Assembly (NCBI GenBank): GCA_944322545.1
Contig: CALUPF010000028.1
Location: forward strand, 111,763-175,762
Direction: 5' to 3'
Length of the DNA: 64,000 bases
Source: Candidatus Gastranaerophilales bacterium
Lineage (GTDB): Bacteria > Cyanobacteriota > Vampirovibrionia > Gastranaerophilales > Gastranaerophilaceae
Part shown: in pieces, positions 42,382-51,185 of the stretch
Layout: each line of letters opens with the position of its first letter
Numbering within the stretch: position 1 is the stretch's first letter
Position numbers and translations under genes: made by a program
The notes under the pieces: model-generated
Databases searched by the model: none
Told to the model about the DNA's origin: nothing
Seen by the model: the letters and a program-made list of their open reading frames with translations, nothing else

Positions 42382-43057
42382 TGAAATACCCTTCGCCCTG
42401 TTGTGTCAGTGTATATTCTGTGACCTCGCTTGTACCAGTTAGATCTGGAACAATTCTTATAAGCCCTTGATTGATAGCTTCTTGGATATCACCATGATCA
42501 ATAGGTTTTCCATTTAAACCAATATAAGGAATTAGTTTAGAATTTAGTTGTTTGATAGAAAATCTTTCAGCGTGTTCGACATTCATTATGTAAGATGCTG
42601 TGACGATGAGAAAATCGGTCTGACTCTGTGGGGTGTATGTGCTTACATAAGAACTAAAGCTGTCTGATATTTCTTGTTTTTCAACTACCTCTGTTTTAGG
42701 GTTTTGCATTGATTCTTCAAGAGCTTGCTCAAAATCAGCTTGCGGCATTTCAAAAGCTTCATTTTGTTGATCATTTTCGAAGCTTTGAGAAAATGCAGCT
42801 GTTGGCATTTGCATTTGATTTATGCTAGAGATGTTTTTTACATCAATAAAACCACTTCTTTCAGGCTTTTGTTGTTCTTCCTCATCTTGTGCAACTGGAT
42901 TTTCTTCAGTGTTTTCTTGCTTTGGTGGAGCTACATAACTTCCTTTCACAACGCCATTAATCCAGTCAGATAATTTTTCTTCAAATGTAAATTTATCTGA
43001 TGTTGAAAATTCAAACTCTAAATCACCTTTTTTTATTTTGAAATAGTATTCATGCAT
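42374..43057 (-). CDS. Hypothetical protein with disordered linker and winged-helix-like C-terminus
   Basis: 227 residues in three parts. Residues 1-43 form a small beta domain (YYFKIKKGDLEFEFSTSDKF). Residues 44-145 are acidic, Gln/Glu/Pro-rich and probably unstructured. Residues 146-227 alternate helices and strands (LIVTASYIMNVEHAERFSIKQL, GDIQEAINQGLIRIV, TEYTLTQQGEGYF), reminiscent of a winged helix. No known family identified. The start overlaps the gcvPB stop (TAATG) and its end overlaps mnmA, so the three are one translationally coupled operon. Confidence 0.7.
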   Translation of the reverse strand: MHEYYFKIKKGDLEFEFSTSDKFTFEEKLSDWINGVVKGSYVAPPKQENTEENPVAQDEEEQQKPERSGFIDVKNISSINQMQMPTAAFSQSFENDQQNEAFEMPQADFEQALEESMQNPKTEVVEKQEISDSFSSYVSTYTPQSQTDFLIVTASYIMNVEHAERFSIKQLNSKLIPYIGLNGKPIDHGDIQEAINQGLIRIVPDLTGTSEVTEYTLTQQGEGYFIE

Positions 43058-44502
43058 TAATTTTCTTCCTTATATCTCAAATCGAGGTGTCTTGCTGCAT
43101 TTGTTTCATCTACCCTTTTAACAGGTGCGCAATGTGGTGCTGATAAAACATTTTCAGGTGATTCTTCTACCTCTTTTGCTATTTTTATCATTATGTCGAT
43201 AAATTCATCCAGTCTTTGTTTTGTTTCTGATTCAGTTGGCTCAATCATCATAGCTTCAGAAACAATTAATGGAAAATAAACTGTTGGCGGATGATATTTA
43301 AAATCCATAAGTCTTTTAGCTATTTCAAGAGTATGAACGCCTTTTGATTTTTGTTTATCTCCTGATAATACAAACTCATGCATACATGTGTAATCATAAG
43401 GAAGTTCATAATATTTTTTGAGTTTCTCTTTCATATAATTAGCATTTAAAACCGCATCCATTGATGCTTCTTTCAGCGTATTTCCTCTCATCAAAATATA
43501 AGCATAAGCTTTTACCAAAACTCCAAAGTTTCCTTGGAATTCTTTTATTTTACCTATTGTGTTTTTTACATTGTATTTTCTGAAATACTTTTGTCCGTCA
43601 AAATCTATAACAGGTATTGGTAAAAAGTCTTTTAACTTTTCAACAACACCAACAGGGCCAGCTCCAGGACCGCCACCACCATGCGGTGTTGAGAATGTTT
43701 TGTGAAGGTTCAAGTGAACTATGTCAAAGCCCATAACTTTAGGAGTTGTAATGCCCATAATTGCATTGAGGTTTGCTCCATCATAGTATAACAACGCACC
43801 TTCTTCGTGAGCTAGTTTAGCAATTTCTGAAATATTCTCTTCAAACAAACCTAATGTATTAGGGTTTGTCATCATAATAGCTGCAATTTCGCCTTTATTA
43901 TTTTCAAAAATTGTTTTTAGATCTTCAACGTCAACTTGCCCTTTTTCGTTGCTTTGTACCTTTACTATTTCAAATCCACACATGCCTGCTGACGCTGGGT
44001 TTGTGCCGTGAGCTGAATCGGGGATTATAACTTTTGTTCTTTTTAAATCGTTATTGACTTTAAAATAGTGTTTTACAATCATCATTCCACAAAGTTCACC
44101 ATGAGCACCAGCTGAACCTTGAAGGGTCATTGCATCCATTCCTGTAACTTCTTTTAACGCTTCTTGTAGCTTATACATAAGCTCAAGAGCTCCTTGAGCA
44201 TCTTCATCATCTTGCAAGGGGTGAAGGTTTGTGAATCCTTCTAGTGATGCAAGATATTCATTGACTTTAGGATTGTATTTCATCGTGCAAGAACCTAGTG
44301 GATAAAAACCTGATTCTACGCAGAAATTCTTGTCAGAAAGTTCTTTGAAATGTCTCATTGCTTCTAGTTCTGTAACTTCAGGCAATACAGGTTCATTTTT
44401 TCTAAGAAATTTTTCGTCAATATAATTTGTATCCAACTTTTCGTTAGTGATAGAAATGGCTGTCATTCCTTTTTGTGATTTTTCAAAAATTAGTTTTGTC
44501 AT
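43057..44502 (-). CDS. gcvPB: Glycine dehydrogenase (decarboxylating) subunit 2
   Basis: PLP-binding half of the split P-protein of the glycine cleavage system. ESGFYPLGSCTMKYNPK, MTLQGSAGAHGELCGM, DSAHGTNPASAGMCGF, MTNPNTLGLFE, YYDGANLNAIMG and the PLP-lysine segment HLNLHKTFSTPHGGGGPGAGP are diagnostic. ATG 44502 is used (GGGGA 11 bases upstream); TTG 44520 is in frame. The partner gcvPA and the T, H and L genes are not in the window, although gcvPA is usually adjacent. Confidence 0.95.
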   Translation of the reverse strand: MTKLIFEKSQKGMTAISITNEKLDTNYIDEKFLRKNEPVLPEVTELEAMRHFKELSDKNFCVESGFYPLGSCTMKYNPKVNEYLASLEGFTNLHPLQDDEDAQGALELMYKLQEALKEVTGMDAMTLQGSAGAHGELCGMMIVKHYFKVNNDLKRTKVIIPDSAHGTNPASAGMCGFEIVKVQSNEKGQVDVEDLKTIFENNKGEIAAIMMTNPNTLGLFEENISEIAKLAHEEGALLYYDGANLNAIMGITTPKVMGFDIVHLNLHKTFSTPHGGGGPGAGPVGVVEKLKDFLPIPVIDFDGQKYFRKYNVKNTIGKIKEFQGNFGVLVKAYAYILMRGNTLKEASMDAVLNANYMKEKLKKYYELPYDYTCMHEFVLSGDKQKSKGVHTLEIAKRLMDFKYHPPTVYFPLIVSEAMMIEPTESETKQRLDEFIDIMIKIAKEVEESPENVLSAPHCAPVKRVDETNAARHLDLRYKEEN

Positions 44503-44566
44503 ATTGTTAAAAGTCCCCAAATTAGCTATTATTATATTATATATTCAGGAGTCTAATGTCAAAATT

Positions 44567-45292
44567 ATGTCAAAATTTATTAATAAAATTGTAAATTATA
44601 TCTTACAAAGAAGAAAACAAAAATTGTCTGAAACTATGCAAAAAATGCAACCAAAGACTTACACAAATTCTTCTTCTAAGGTCCATATAAACGCAACTGA
44701 GACTTTAACTTTGACTGTTGAGACAGAAAAGATTTTGGAAAATTTAGATGACGAAGTAAAAAATATAGTAAAAGCTTGTTTGACAGATGCAAATGCACTT
44801 TTGAATTTTGTAAATGACCATGGAACACCAGTGTATAAAATACCTAATGCGAATAAAATCCTTGAAAAAATAAATGAAGAAGAGGGGTTTATTGTCCCTT
44901 TAAAAGGATTTAAAGCTCTTTATTTGAATTTTTGGACAGGTCTGTTGGCTGAGAAAAAATTGAAACTATCTTTTTCTAGTCCAGCTATGTTTGTTTTAAG
45001 AGATTTGGAAGTGAATATATACTACATGCTCCATCAGTTTCATAAATGGTATGGCTTTAAAAAAAATCTTCCAGGCTATGATGAAAAAGCACAAGAGCTT
45101 TTTAAGGATAATTTAGAGAATATGACTGATGCTTCTGTTAAAGAAATGACAATAGATGAAATTGTTGCATTGAAAGAAGCAATTGCTCGTGATGCACAGG
45201 CAGCTGAATTTGTTATTCAATTAGCGAAAGAGTCAACTGGTGCTAAAAAAGCGCTTGATAAAATGAAAAAAGATGGTGGAGCTAGCATTTGA
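44567..45292 (+). CDS. Hypothetical protein, mostly alpha-helical
   Basis: 241 residues, not recognised. A basic N-terminal helix (KIVNYILQRRKQKL), a polar spacer, then helices containing LDDEVKNIVKACLTDANALLNFV, KGFKALYLNFWTGLLAEKK and YYMLHQFHKWYGFKKNLPGY, and an acidic helical C-terminus. No signal peptide and no convincing membrane span. ATG 44567 is the first in-frame start that does not overlap gcvPB; the nearby AGGAG (44547-44551) is too far for an ideal SD. It lies between gcvPB and the autotransporter; no function can be assigned. Confidence 0.65.
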   Translation: MSKFINKIVNYILQRRKQKLSETMQKMQPKTYTNSSSKVHINATETLTLTVETEKILENLDDEVKNIVKACLTDANALLNFVNDHGTPVYKIPNANKILEKINEEEGFIVPLKGFKALYLNFWTGLLAEKKLKLSFSSPAMFVLRDLEVNIYYMLHQFHKWYGFKKNLPGYDEKAQELFKDNLENMTDASVKEMTIDEIVALKEAIARDAQAAEFVIQLAKESTGAKKALDKMKKDGGASI

Positions 45293-45350
45293 TTTCTCTC
45301 TCGATTAACTTTTGTTAAGCCTGAAATAATTACTCTTTGTAATCTATTCC

Positions 45351-45375
45351 TATAATTTCTTTTTAGGAGTATAAT
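45351..45375 (+). promoter_or_regulatory. Promoter region of the autotransporter gene
   Basis: Two TATAAT boxes (45351-45356 and 45370-45375) without clear -35 boxes, 65-90 bases upstream of ATG 45442. The leader would include a 15-codon ORF with its own AGGAG. Confidence 0.4.
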
Positions 45376-45379
45376 TGTT

Positions 45380-45427
45380 ATGCTTAATGGAATCAATATC
45401 TTAATTATTATTCGAGTAACTAATTGA
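45380..45427 (+). CDS. Possible 15-residue leader peptide upstream of the autotransporter
   Basis: ATG 45380 to TGA 45427 encodes MLNGINILIIIRVTN, preceded by AGGAG (45365-45369, spacing 10) and ending 14 bases before the main start codon, next to its SD (TAAGGAGAG). Five of 15 codons are Ile. It could couple or attenuate translation of the autotransporter, or be chance. No hairpin pair typical of an attenuator was found. Confidence 0.3.
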   Translation: MLNGINILIIIRVTN

Positions 45428-45441
45428 TAAGGAGAGTGTGA

Positions 45442-48400
45442 ATGAGTAAAACCAAGCAGAAGCGAATGGTTGCGTATTTGTTAACGTTATCACTATTTGG
45501 TGGCGTTGCATTTGCAGAAACTATTCCAGACACTCCTGCTACCTCTAATAGTAAGGGTGCTTACATCTATGTTAATGATTCTACGATTACGAGTGGAACT
45601 TTTGATGTCGGTACAGTGTCAGGTTGGTCGGGTACAAATCAGGGTGCTATTGTAAATTTTTATAGTGGTAAAGATCTTACTTTGAATTCAATAAATGGTG
45701 GCCAAATATATAGTGGAAACATTGCTGGGACTGATGCTGGTGGTGCTATATTTAATGGAGCTTATGCTAATCAAAATGCTACTATTACTGTTAATGGCAA
45801 TGCTACATTTAAGGATAACGAAGCAGGAAGAGCTGGTGCTATCTATAACGATTGTAATTTAGTTTTTCAAAACGGTAATGTGACTACTTTTACAGGAAAT
45901 AAAGGAACATCAGACGCTGCAGGAATATGGGCCGGTGGCGGCGCTATTTTGAATGTGGATGGTAATATTTCTTTCAACAGTGGTAAAGTCGTTTTTGAAG
46001 GAAACAAAGCAGCGGGTAACGGTGGAGCTATTTTATCTGGCTTGTATGGTGTGCGTCCTTCTTCTTCTGTTAACTTTAATACAGTGGTTGAGTTTAAAAA
46101 TAATTCCTCAACTGCAGCTGGAGGTGCTTTAGCAAACATAGGTTCAACTGTAAATGTTGATGAAAATAGCGGCAGTGTTTCATTTGTAGGTAACACGGCA
46201 GGTACAGATGGCGGTGCTATTTATAACACAGGTAGTTTGACTCTCGGCAATGGTGCTTCTTTTACAGGCAATTCTGCTATTGGTAATGGCGGTGCTATTT
46301 ATAACGCTGGTGATGTTGAGCTTTCTACTGCTAATGGTGACATTGTATTTAGCGGAAACAGTGCTTATGGATCTAATAATGATATTTATGCAGCTGTTGA
46401 CTCTGAAATGAACGTAACTGGTGAAGGAAATGTTTCTATTGGAAGTGGTTTGATTACTGAAGCTGGTTCTCTTATCAATGTGACAGATACTTCTTCTATG
46501 GTAATAGAAGAGAATGCAACAGCCGATATTGCCGGTAAAATTGAGGCAACTTCTGGTGCTCAACTAGTTAATAAGGGTACAATGAATATCTCTGGAGTTA
46601 ACTTGGGTTTGTTAACTAATGAAAATGAGTTGACAATTGATGGTGAAAACAAAGGTGATATAACAAATAACGGTAATTTTACACTTAGTGGTTCAAATAC
46701 TGGTGTTATGACGAATAACGCAACTATGACAATTAGTGGCACAAATTCAAATGAGGTAACTAATAACGCTAATTTGACAATAAGTGGAACAAACACTGGG
46801 AAATTAATTAACAATGATGGAACATTAACAATCAGTAACACAAGTTCTGCTGAGGTAATTAATGATGCTAACATGGTAGTTAGTGGAACAAGTAATGATA
46901 AATTGACTAATAATGGTAATTTAACAATTACTAATGGTGGTAAATTTTCTGGTAATATCATTGAGACAAGCGCTGATTCTGTCATAACTGTTGAGTCTGG
47001 AGCTGCTTTTGGTACCACTGATACTATTGATAACGGGTCTTTGACAATCGCTCAAGGCGGTAAAGTTTTAGGTACAGTTGATGTAACAGATAATGTTGTT
47101 TTAAATGTTGCAGACTCTGCTGTTTTTGATAGCACTGGGCTTTTAGTTGGTGGTGCTGCTACTAATGGTCATATAACTGGTGATTTTAATCTAGCAGATA
47201 CAGAAATTTCTTTTGCTGCCGGTACTGAGTTTACACAGGATATGGTTATTTCAGGAAGTTCTCAAATTTCTACAAACGATAGTATTGTGAAAATTGGTAA
47301 TGGAACATCTTCAAATACATTGACTTTGTCAAATGGAAGCATTTCGGCTGCTGGAGGCAAGGGCTTTCATGTTACAGATCCTGCTACAATTAAGTTGTCT
47401 CCAGATGCTGGAAAATCAATGACACTTGATGAAAATGTTAAGGGTGATGGCAAGGTTTTAGTCGATGAAAAAGTTACACAAATTGATAACCCTAACTATG
47501 ATCCATCTCAGGCTGGTGATCCAGGTTATACAGAAACTCCAAAAGACGACAAACATTGGGGTGTTGGAACTGTTAATATCACATCTGACAATCATGAGTT
47601 TACAGGTAAATTCCTACAAAAAATGGGTACAGTTATTGCTCAAGCTGGCTCAAAATTCTTTGGTGGTACAAACACTGTAGAAGGAGGAACTCTTGTATTA
47701 CAAAACGGTGCTGATTTGACATTGACATCTGATGTTGATGTGACAGCTAGTGCAACAGGAGGGTATGGTACAGTTAATATTTATAATGCAATAGAAGGTG
47801 TTGTTGGTGAGGATGGTATTAACAGAATCACTGCTGATTCTATTGCTAATTCTATTGCTAATGGAAATGGTGCTGTTATCAGCTATATAAATTCTGATGA
47901 TACTACAAACGATATAAATATTACTTCTGCAGGTCTAGGCTTGTTTAACGGAACAAGAGTAACAGGCGATTTAACACTTAATAAAGGTTCTGGTGTTAGA
48001 GATTTAACTTTTGGTAACGGTTCAGGAGCTGAATCTGATAGTATTATTTTGAATGAAGCAACTAAATTAACTTACAAAGACAACGCTTACATAAAACAAG
48101 ATTCAACTGTTTCTGTTGGCAAAAATGCTTCTTTGAATTTTGCAAATGATTCAACAAATATCGTTTACAATCCGGTTATTTCATCAACTGATGAAAGTGC
48201 TGCTATAAATAAAACAGGTGCAGGTTCTACTGTTATTGCATCTTCTATGGAAAATTACCATGGTAATGTAAATGTACTTAACGGAATGCTTGATCTTGCA
48301 ACTGGTGAAGATAAGTATCTAAGAAACGTTACTGTTAAGGATGCTATTTTGAATGTAGCTGGTAATTTAGCTGTAACAAACGAAGCAGAAGATGCAGGTA

Positions 48401-50133
48401 ATTTAACTGTTTCAAACGGTTCGCTTTTCGTTGAAAAATCGTTAGAAGTTGCTGATAAGGTAACTATCACTGATTCTAATCTTTTAGTTGGAGATCACTT
48501 GGCTATTGCTGGTGCAACAGAATTTAAAGGTTCTGATGTTGTTGTTACTACTGATTTTGCAACAATGGACGACCTTACTATTGATAATACAAAATTAACT
48601 GTTGGTGGTGAATCTGATTTAGAAGCAGTTGCTATCAAAGGTGATAATTCTGTTGTTAAGTTAGGCAAAGATTCTTTAATGTCTGAATTATCAATTTTAG
48701 ATAAGTCTGTTTTAAATACTGGAGGAAACGTGAATATCTCCGGTGCTATGAATATTGGTCAAGCTGGAGGTTCTGATAATCCTACAATCAATATGATGTC
48801 AGGAGCTATTAATACTATTAACGCAGATAGTATTGTTATTAATAGCAATTCAAATATATTCTTTGATGTAGATCCTCGTTCAAAAACTACAGACCAAATT
48901 ATATCTTCAAATATAATCAACAATACAGGTGCTGCTGATGATCCTTTCAAGTTGTTGATTGGTGGTATTAATTTTACAACATCTCCAATAGATAGAAATG
49001 TTCAGTTTGATATTTCGAATCTATTGACAGATCCTTCAGGTGGTAATGCTAATATGATTCAAATGCCTGATGGTGGTTTTGTTACAAATACCGCTATGGG
49101 GCAATATTTGATTACATCTTCAGGAGCCGGATCTCCAATATTATCAGCTGATTTGTTAGCTTTAAACCCTCAACAATACAGAGGACAGGTTGCAACTCTT
49201 GCTTCTTGGCAAAACCAATTGGTTGTTAACAACATGTTATTCGACCATATGAATATTTTGACAAGACAATTGATGGAAGAAGAAAAAACTGCTAATAAAT
49301 ATTCAGCAGCATATCCACAGTTTGCTCCTTATCAATACAATATAAAAGATGGAAGCTTATGGTATAAAGCATATGGAAACTTTGAACGTCTTTCAATGAC
49401 AAAAGGTTTGAGTGTTGGAAACAATGCTTACGGTTCATTGATTGGTGCTGATTTCCCTCTTATTAAATTAAAAAATGGTTGGAATTTAGTTCCTACTGCT
49501 TATATTGGATATAACGGAGCACACCAAACATTTAATGGTGTAAGCATGTATCAAAACGGTGCTCAATTAGGTTTAATGGGTACTGCTTATAAAGGCGACT
49601 TCATCACATCATTGTTAGCTTATGGCGGTGGCTATGCTAATGATATGTCAGTAAGAGGTCAATATGGATCTGGAAGTGATACAACTGGTAACTGGTTTGC
49701 TGGTGTGGCTTCTAAGACTGCTTATAATATCCACTTACCAAAAGATTTCATATTCCAACCAACATTCCTAATGTCATATAATGCATTTGGAAGTCAAAAC
49801 TGGGGCTCAAATTTTGGTAACTTTAGCATGAGCACAGGAATGTTGAATGGTATCAATGTTGCTCCTGGTTTTAACTTGATTTGGAATAAGAAAACTTTTG
49901 ATATCTATGCAACTGCTCAAATGGTGTATAACGTAATGGGCGGCGTAGATGGTCAAGCTGGAAATATCGATACTGGCTATGTAAGAATGAGACATTCATA
50001 CTTTGAGTATGGTTTAGGTGTTTCAAAAACCTTCAAAGACAGATTTAAAGGTTATGTTCAATTTACTATCAGAAATGGTGGTAGAACAGGTATCGGATTC
50101 TCTGGCGGATTACAATGGAAAATTGGAAAGTAA
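45442..50133 (+). CDS. Autotransporter (type Va) with polymorphic-outer-membrane-protein repeats
   Basis: 1563 residues. Signal peptide 1-25 (cleavage at AFA-E). Residues about 90-320 carry GGAI and FxxN repeats of the Pmp type (GTDAGGAIFNG, AAGNGGAILSG, GTDGGAIYNTG, GNGGAIYNAG paired with FTGNSA, FVGNTA). Residues 377-500 are eight tandem ~16-residue Asn/Thr-rich repeats; the remaining passenger to about 1280 looks like continued beta-helix. Residues about 1290-1563 form an autotransporter beta-barrel (SLWYKAYGNFERL to GIGFSGGLQWKIGK). SD AAGGAGAG, own terminator. Surface adhesin is the likely role. The C-terminal residue is Lys, not the usual Phe. Confidence 0.9.
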   Translation: MSKTKQKRMVAYLLTLSLFGGVAFAETIPDTPATSNSKGAYIYVNDSTITSGTFDVGTVSGWSGTNQGAIVNFYSGKDLTLNSINGGQIYSGNIAGTDAGGAIFNGAYANQNATITVNGNATFKDNEAGRAGAIYNDCNLVFQNGNVTTFTGNKGTSDAAGIWAGGGAILNVDGNISFNSGKVVFEGNKAAGNGGAILSGLYGVRPSSSVNFNTVVEFKNNSSTAAGGALANIGSTVNVDENSGSVSFVGNTAGTDGGAIYNTGSLTLGNGASFTGNSAIGNGGAIYNAGDVELSTANGDIVFSGNSAYGSNNDIYAAVDSEMNVTGEGNVSIGSGLITEAGSLINVTDTSSMVIEENATADIAGKIEATSGAQLVNKGTMNISGVNLGLLTNENELTIDGENKGDITNNGNFTLSGSNTGVMTNNATMTISGTNSNEVTNNANLTISGTNTGKLINNDGTLTISNTSSAEVINDANMVVSGTSNDKLTNNGNLTITNGGKFSGNIIETSADSVITVESGAAFGTTDTIDNGSLTIAQGGKVLGTVDVTDNVVLNVADSAVFDSTGLLVGGAATNGHITGDFNLADTEISFAAGTEFTQDMVISGSSQISTNDSIVKIGNGTSSNTLTLSNGSISAAGGKGFHVTDPATIKLSPDAGKSMTLDENVKGDGKVLVDEKVTQIDNPNYDPSQAGDPGYTETPKDDKHWGVGTVNITSDNHEFTGKFLQKMGTVIAQAGSKFFGGTNTVEGGTLVLQNGADLTLTSDVDVTASATGGYGTVNIYNAIEGVVGEDGINRITADSIANSIANGNGAVISYINSDDTTNDINITSAGLGLFNGTRVTGDLTLNKGSGVRDLTFGNGSGAESDSIILNEATKLTYKDNAYIKQDSTVSVGKNASLNFANDSTNIVYNPVISSTDESAAINKTGAGSTVIASSMENYHGNVNVLNGMLDLATGEDKYLRNVTVKDAILNVAGNLAVTNEAEDAGNLTVSNGSLFVEKSLEVADKVTITDSNLLVGDHLAIAGATEFKGSDVVVTTDFATMDDLTIDNTKLTVGGESDLEAVAIKGDNSVVKLGKDSLMSELSILDKSVLNTGGNVNISGAMNIGQAGGSDNPTINMMSGAINTINADSIVINSNSNIFFDVDPRSKTTDQIISSNIINNTGAADDPFKLLIGGINFTTSPIDRNVQFDISNLLTDPSGGNANMIQMPDGGFVTNTAMGQYLITSSGAGSPILSADLLALNPQQYRGQVATLASWQNQLVVNNMLFDHMNILTRQLMEEEKTANKYSAAYPQFAPYQYNIKDGSLWYKAYGNFERLSMTKGLSVGNNAYGSLIGADFPLIKLKNGWNLVPTAYIGYNGAHQTFNGVSMYQNGAQLGLMGTAYKGDFITSLLAYGGGYANDMSVRGQYGSGSDTTGNWFAGVASKTAYNIHLPKDFIFQPTFLMSYNAFGSQNWGSNFGNFSMSTGMLNGINVAPGFNLIWNKKTFDIYATAQMVYNVMGGVDGQAGNIDTGYVRMRHSYFEYGLGVSKTFKDRFKGYVQFTIRNGGRTGIGFSGGLQWKIGK
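46570..46938 (+). repeat. Eight tandem 48-base units encoding 16-residue repeats
   Basis: Imperfect units of the form N-N-x-x-x-T-I-S-G-T-N-x-x-x-x-T (for example NNATMTISGTNSNEVT, NNANLTISGTNTGKLI) inside the autotransporter passenger. One unit has an extra residue. Consistent with stacked beta-helix coils. Confidence 0.8.
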
Positions 50134-50136
50134 TTT

Positions 50137-50169
50137 AAAAAAAAGCTCCTCTTCACGAGGAGCTTTTTT
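50137..50169 (+). terminator. Rho-independent terminator of the autotransporter gene
   Basis: AAAAAAGCTCCTC-TTCAC-GAGGAGCTTTTTT directly after the stop codon. Confidence 0.93.
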
Positions 50170-50183
50170 CATGCAAAAATTTT

Positions 50184-50212
50184 TTGACAACGCCTTTTGT
50201 CTAAAATACAAT
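50184..50212 (+). promoter_or_regulatory. Consensus sigma-70 promoter, TTGACA-17-TACAAT
   Basis: TTGACA at 50184-50189, 17-base spacer, TACAAT at 50207-50212; predicted start about 50219, only 3 bases before ATG 50222. Drives the yceD-rpmF-fatty-acid block. No SD precedes yceD. Confidence 0.8.
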
Positions 50213-50221
50213 AAAAAAACC

Positions 50222-50731
50222 ATGAAGATTTCTATAGATGATATAAAAAATGCGAAAAATCAGTCGTTGCAAGTGCACTTTGACAATGAAGTTAAAGGGC
50301 TTTTGACTGATGGAAACGTAATTGCTGATTTATTATTTAAAGCTTATGGAACTCATATAAATGCAACTGGAAAAATTGTTGCAAATGTTAAGCTGCAATG
50401 TGATAGATGTTTAAAAGATTTTATACAAAAAATTGATGTCGATGTGGATGAGACATATATGCTTGGTTCTTTGAAATCCTCTATTAATGGGCATAGCGGA
50501 CAGGAACTGGAGCTAAAAGATGGCGATTTTGTCACAGAATTAAATGGAGAAGATGAGGTTGATGTTGAGGATTTAATTTATCAATCTGTAACATTAAACA
50601 TCCCAAATCCATGTGTTTGTGATATAAATTGTATAGGTGACCCGGCTATGGAAAAATATCTGAAAAAAGAAGTTGCCGACCCAAGGCTTGAGGTCTTTAA
50701 GAATATGAAGATAAAAGAAGAAGGAAAATAG
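50222..50731 (+). CDS. yceD: YceD/DUF177 family protein
   Basis: Conserved protein almost always next to rpmF and linked to large ribosomal subunit / 23S rRNA accumulation. KLQCDRCLKDFIQKIDVDVDETYML (CxxC plus strand) and VDVEDLIYQSVTLNIPNPCVCD are the family core; 169 residues is typical. ATG 50222 lies 3 bases from the predicted transcription start and has no SD, so the mRNA is effectively leaderless. It ends 2 bases before rpmF. Confidence 0.9.
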   Translation: MKISIDDIKNAKNQSLQVHFDNEVKGLLTDGNVIADLLFKAYGTHINATGKIVANVKLQCDRCLKDFIQKIDVDVDETYMLGSLKSSINGHSGQELELKDGDFVTELNGEDEVDVEDLIYQSVTLNIPNPCVCDINCIGDPAMEKYLKKEVADPRLEVFKNMKIKEEGK

Positions 50732-50733
50732 AA

Positions 50734-51090
50734 ATGGCAGTACCAAAGAAAAGAACAGGTGCATCAGCACAAGGACACAGAAGATCAAACTGGAAAGCAA
50801 CAGTTCCTGAAACTACAACTTGCCCTAACTGTGGTGAATTAGTTTTAACTCACACTGTTTGCACAGCTTGCGGACAATATAAAGGCAAAGTTGTTTCAAG
50901 AAAAGCAGAAGGTTTTACTGAAGAAGTTAAAGAAGAGCCTAAAAAAGCTGCAAAAGCTAAAAAAGCTCCAGCTAAAAAAACAAAAAAAGCTGCTGAAGAA
51001 ACAGTTGTTGAAGAAACAAAAGTAGAAGAAGTTAAAGCAGAAGAAGCTCCAGCTGAAGAAGCTTCTGAAGAAAAAACTACTGAAGAATAA
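50734..51090 (+). CDS. rpmF: Ribosomal protein bL32 with a long charged C-terminal extension
   Basis: Residues 1-56 are ordinary zinc-type bL32 (VPKKRTGASAQGHRRSNWKA; C30, C33, C43, C46 as CPNC and CTAC). The remaining ~60 residues are an extension absent from standard 57-60-residue L32: first Lys/Ala-rich (KKAAKAKKAPAKK), then Glu/Ala/Val-rich (ETVVEETKVEEVKAEEA). SD GAAGGAAAA overlaps the yceD stop. The extension is in frame with no sign of frameshift. Its role is unknown. Confidence 0.95.
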   Translation: MAVPKKRTGASAQGHRRSNWKATVPETTTCPNCGELVLTHTVCTACGQYKGKVVSRKAEGFTEEVKEEPKKAAKAKKAPAKKTKKAAEETVVEETKVEEVKAEEAPAEEASEEKTTEE

Positions 51091-51096
51091 TTTTTA

Positions 51097-51128
51097 ATGC
51101 ATGCACCGATTAATTTTGGTGCATGCAT
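51097..51128 (+). other. Strong 11-bp hairpin between rpmF and plsX
   Basis: ATGCATGCACC / GGTGCATGCAT with a 10-base loop, just after the rpmF stop. No T-run follows, so it may be an RNA-processing or stability element, or a partial attenuator, rather than a terminator. Confidence 0.6.
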
Positions 51129-51185
51129 AAACTAGATTTATCGGTTTGGTAATTAAAGAAAGTTTATAGGGAGAAGAGTTTTAGT

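Noticed and set aside
44555..44590. Small ORF starting at ATG 44555 next to AGGAG
   Set aside because: Only about ten codons, SD spacing of 3 bases is too short, and it overlaps the real gene in another frame.
46560..47018. Long minus-strand ORFs opposite the autotransporter (also 45867-46196 and 46180-46563)
   Set aside because: They are shadow frames of a repetitive Gly/Asn/Thr-rich gene, with no SD and low-complexity products.
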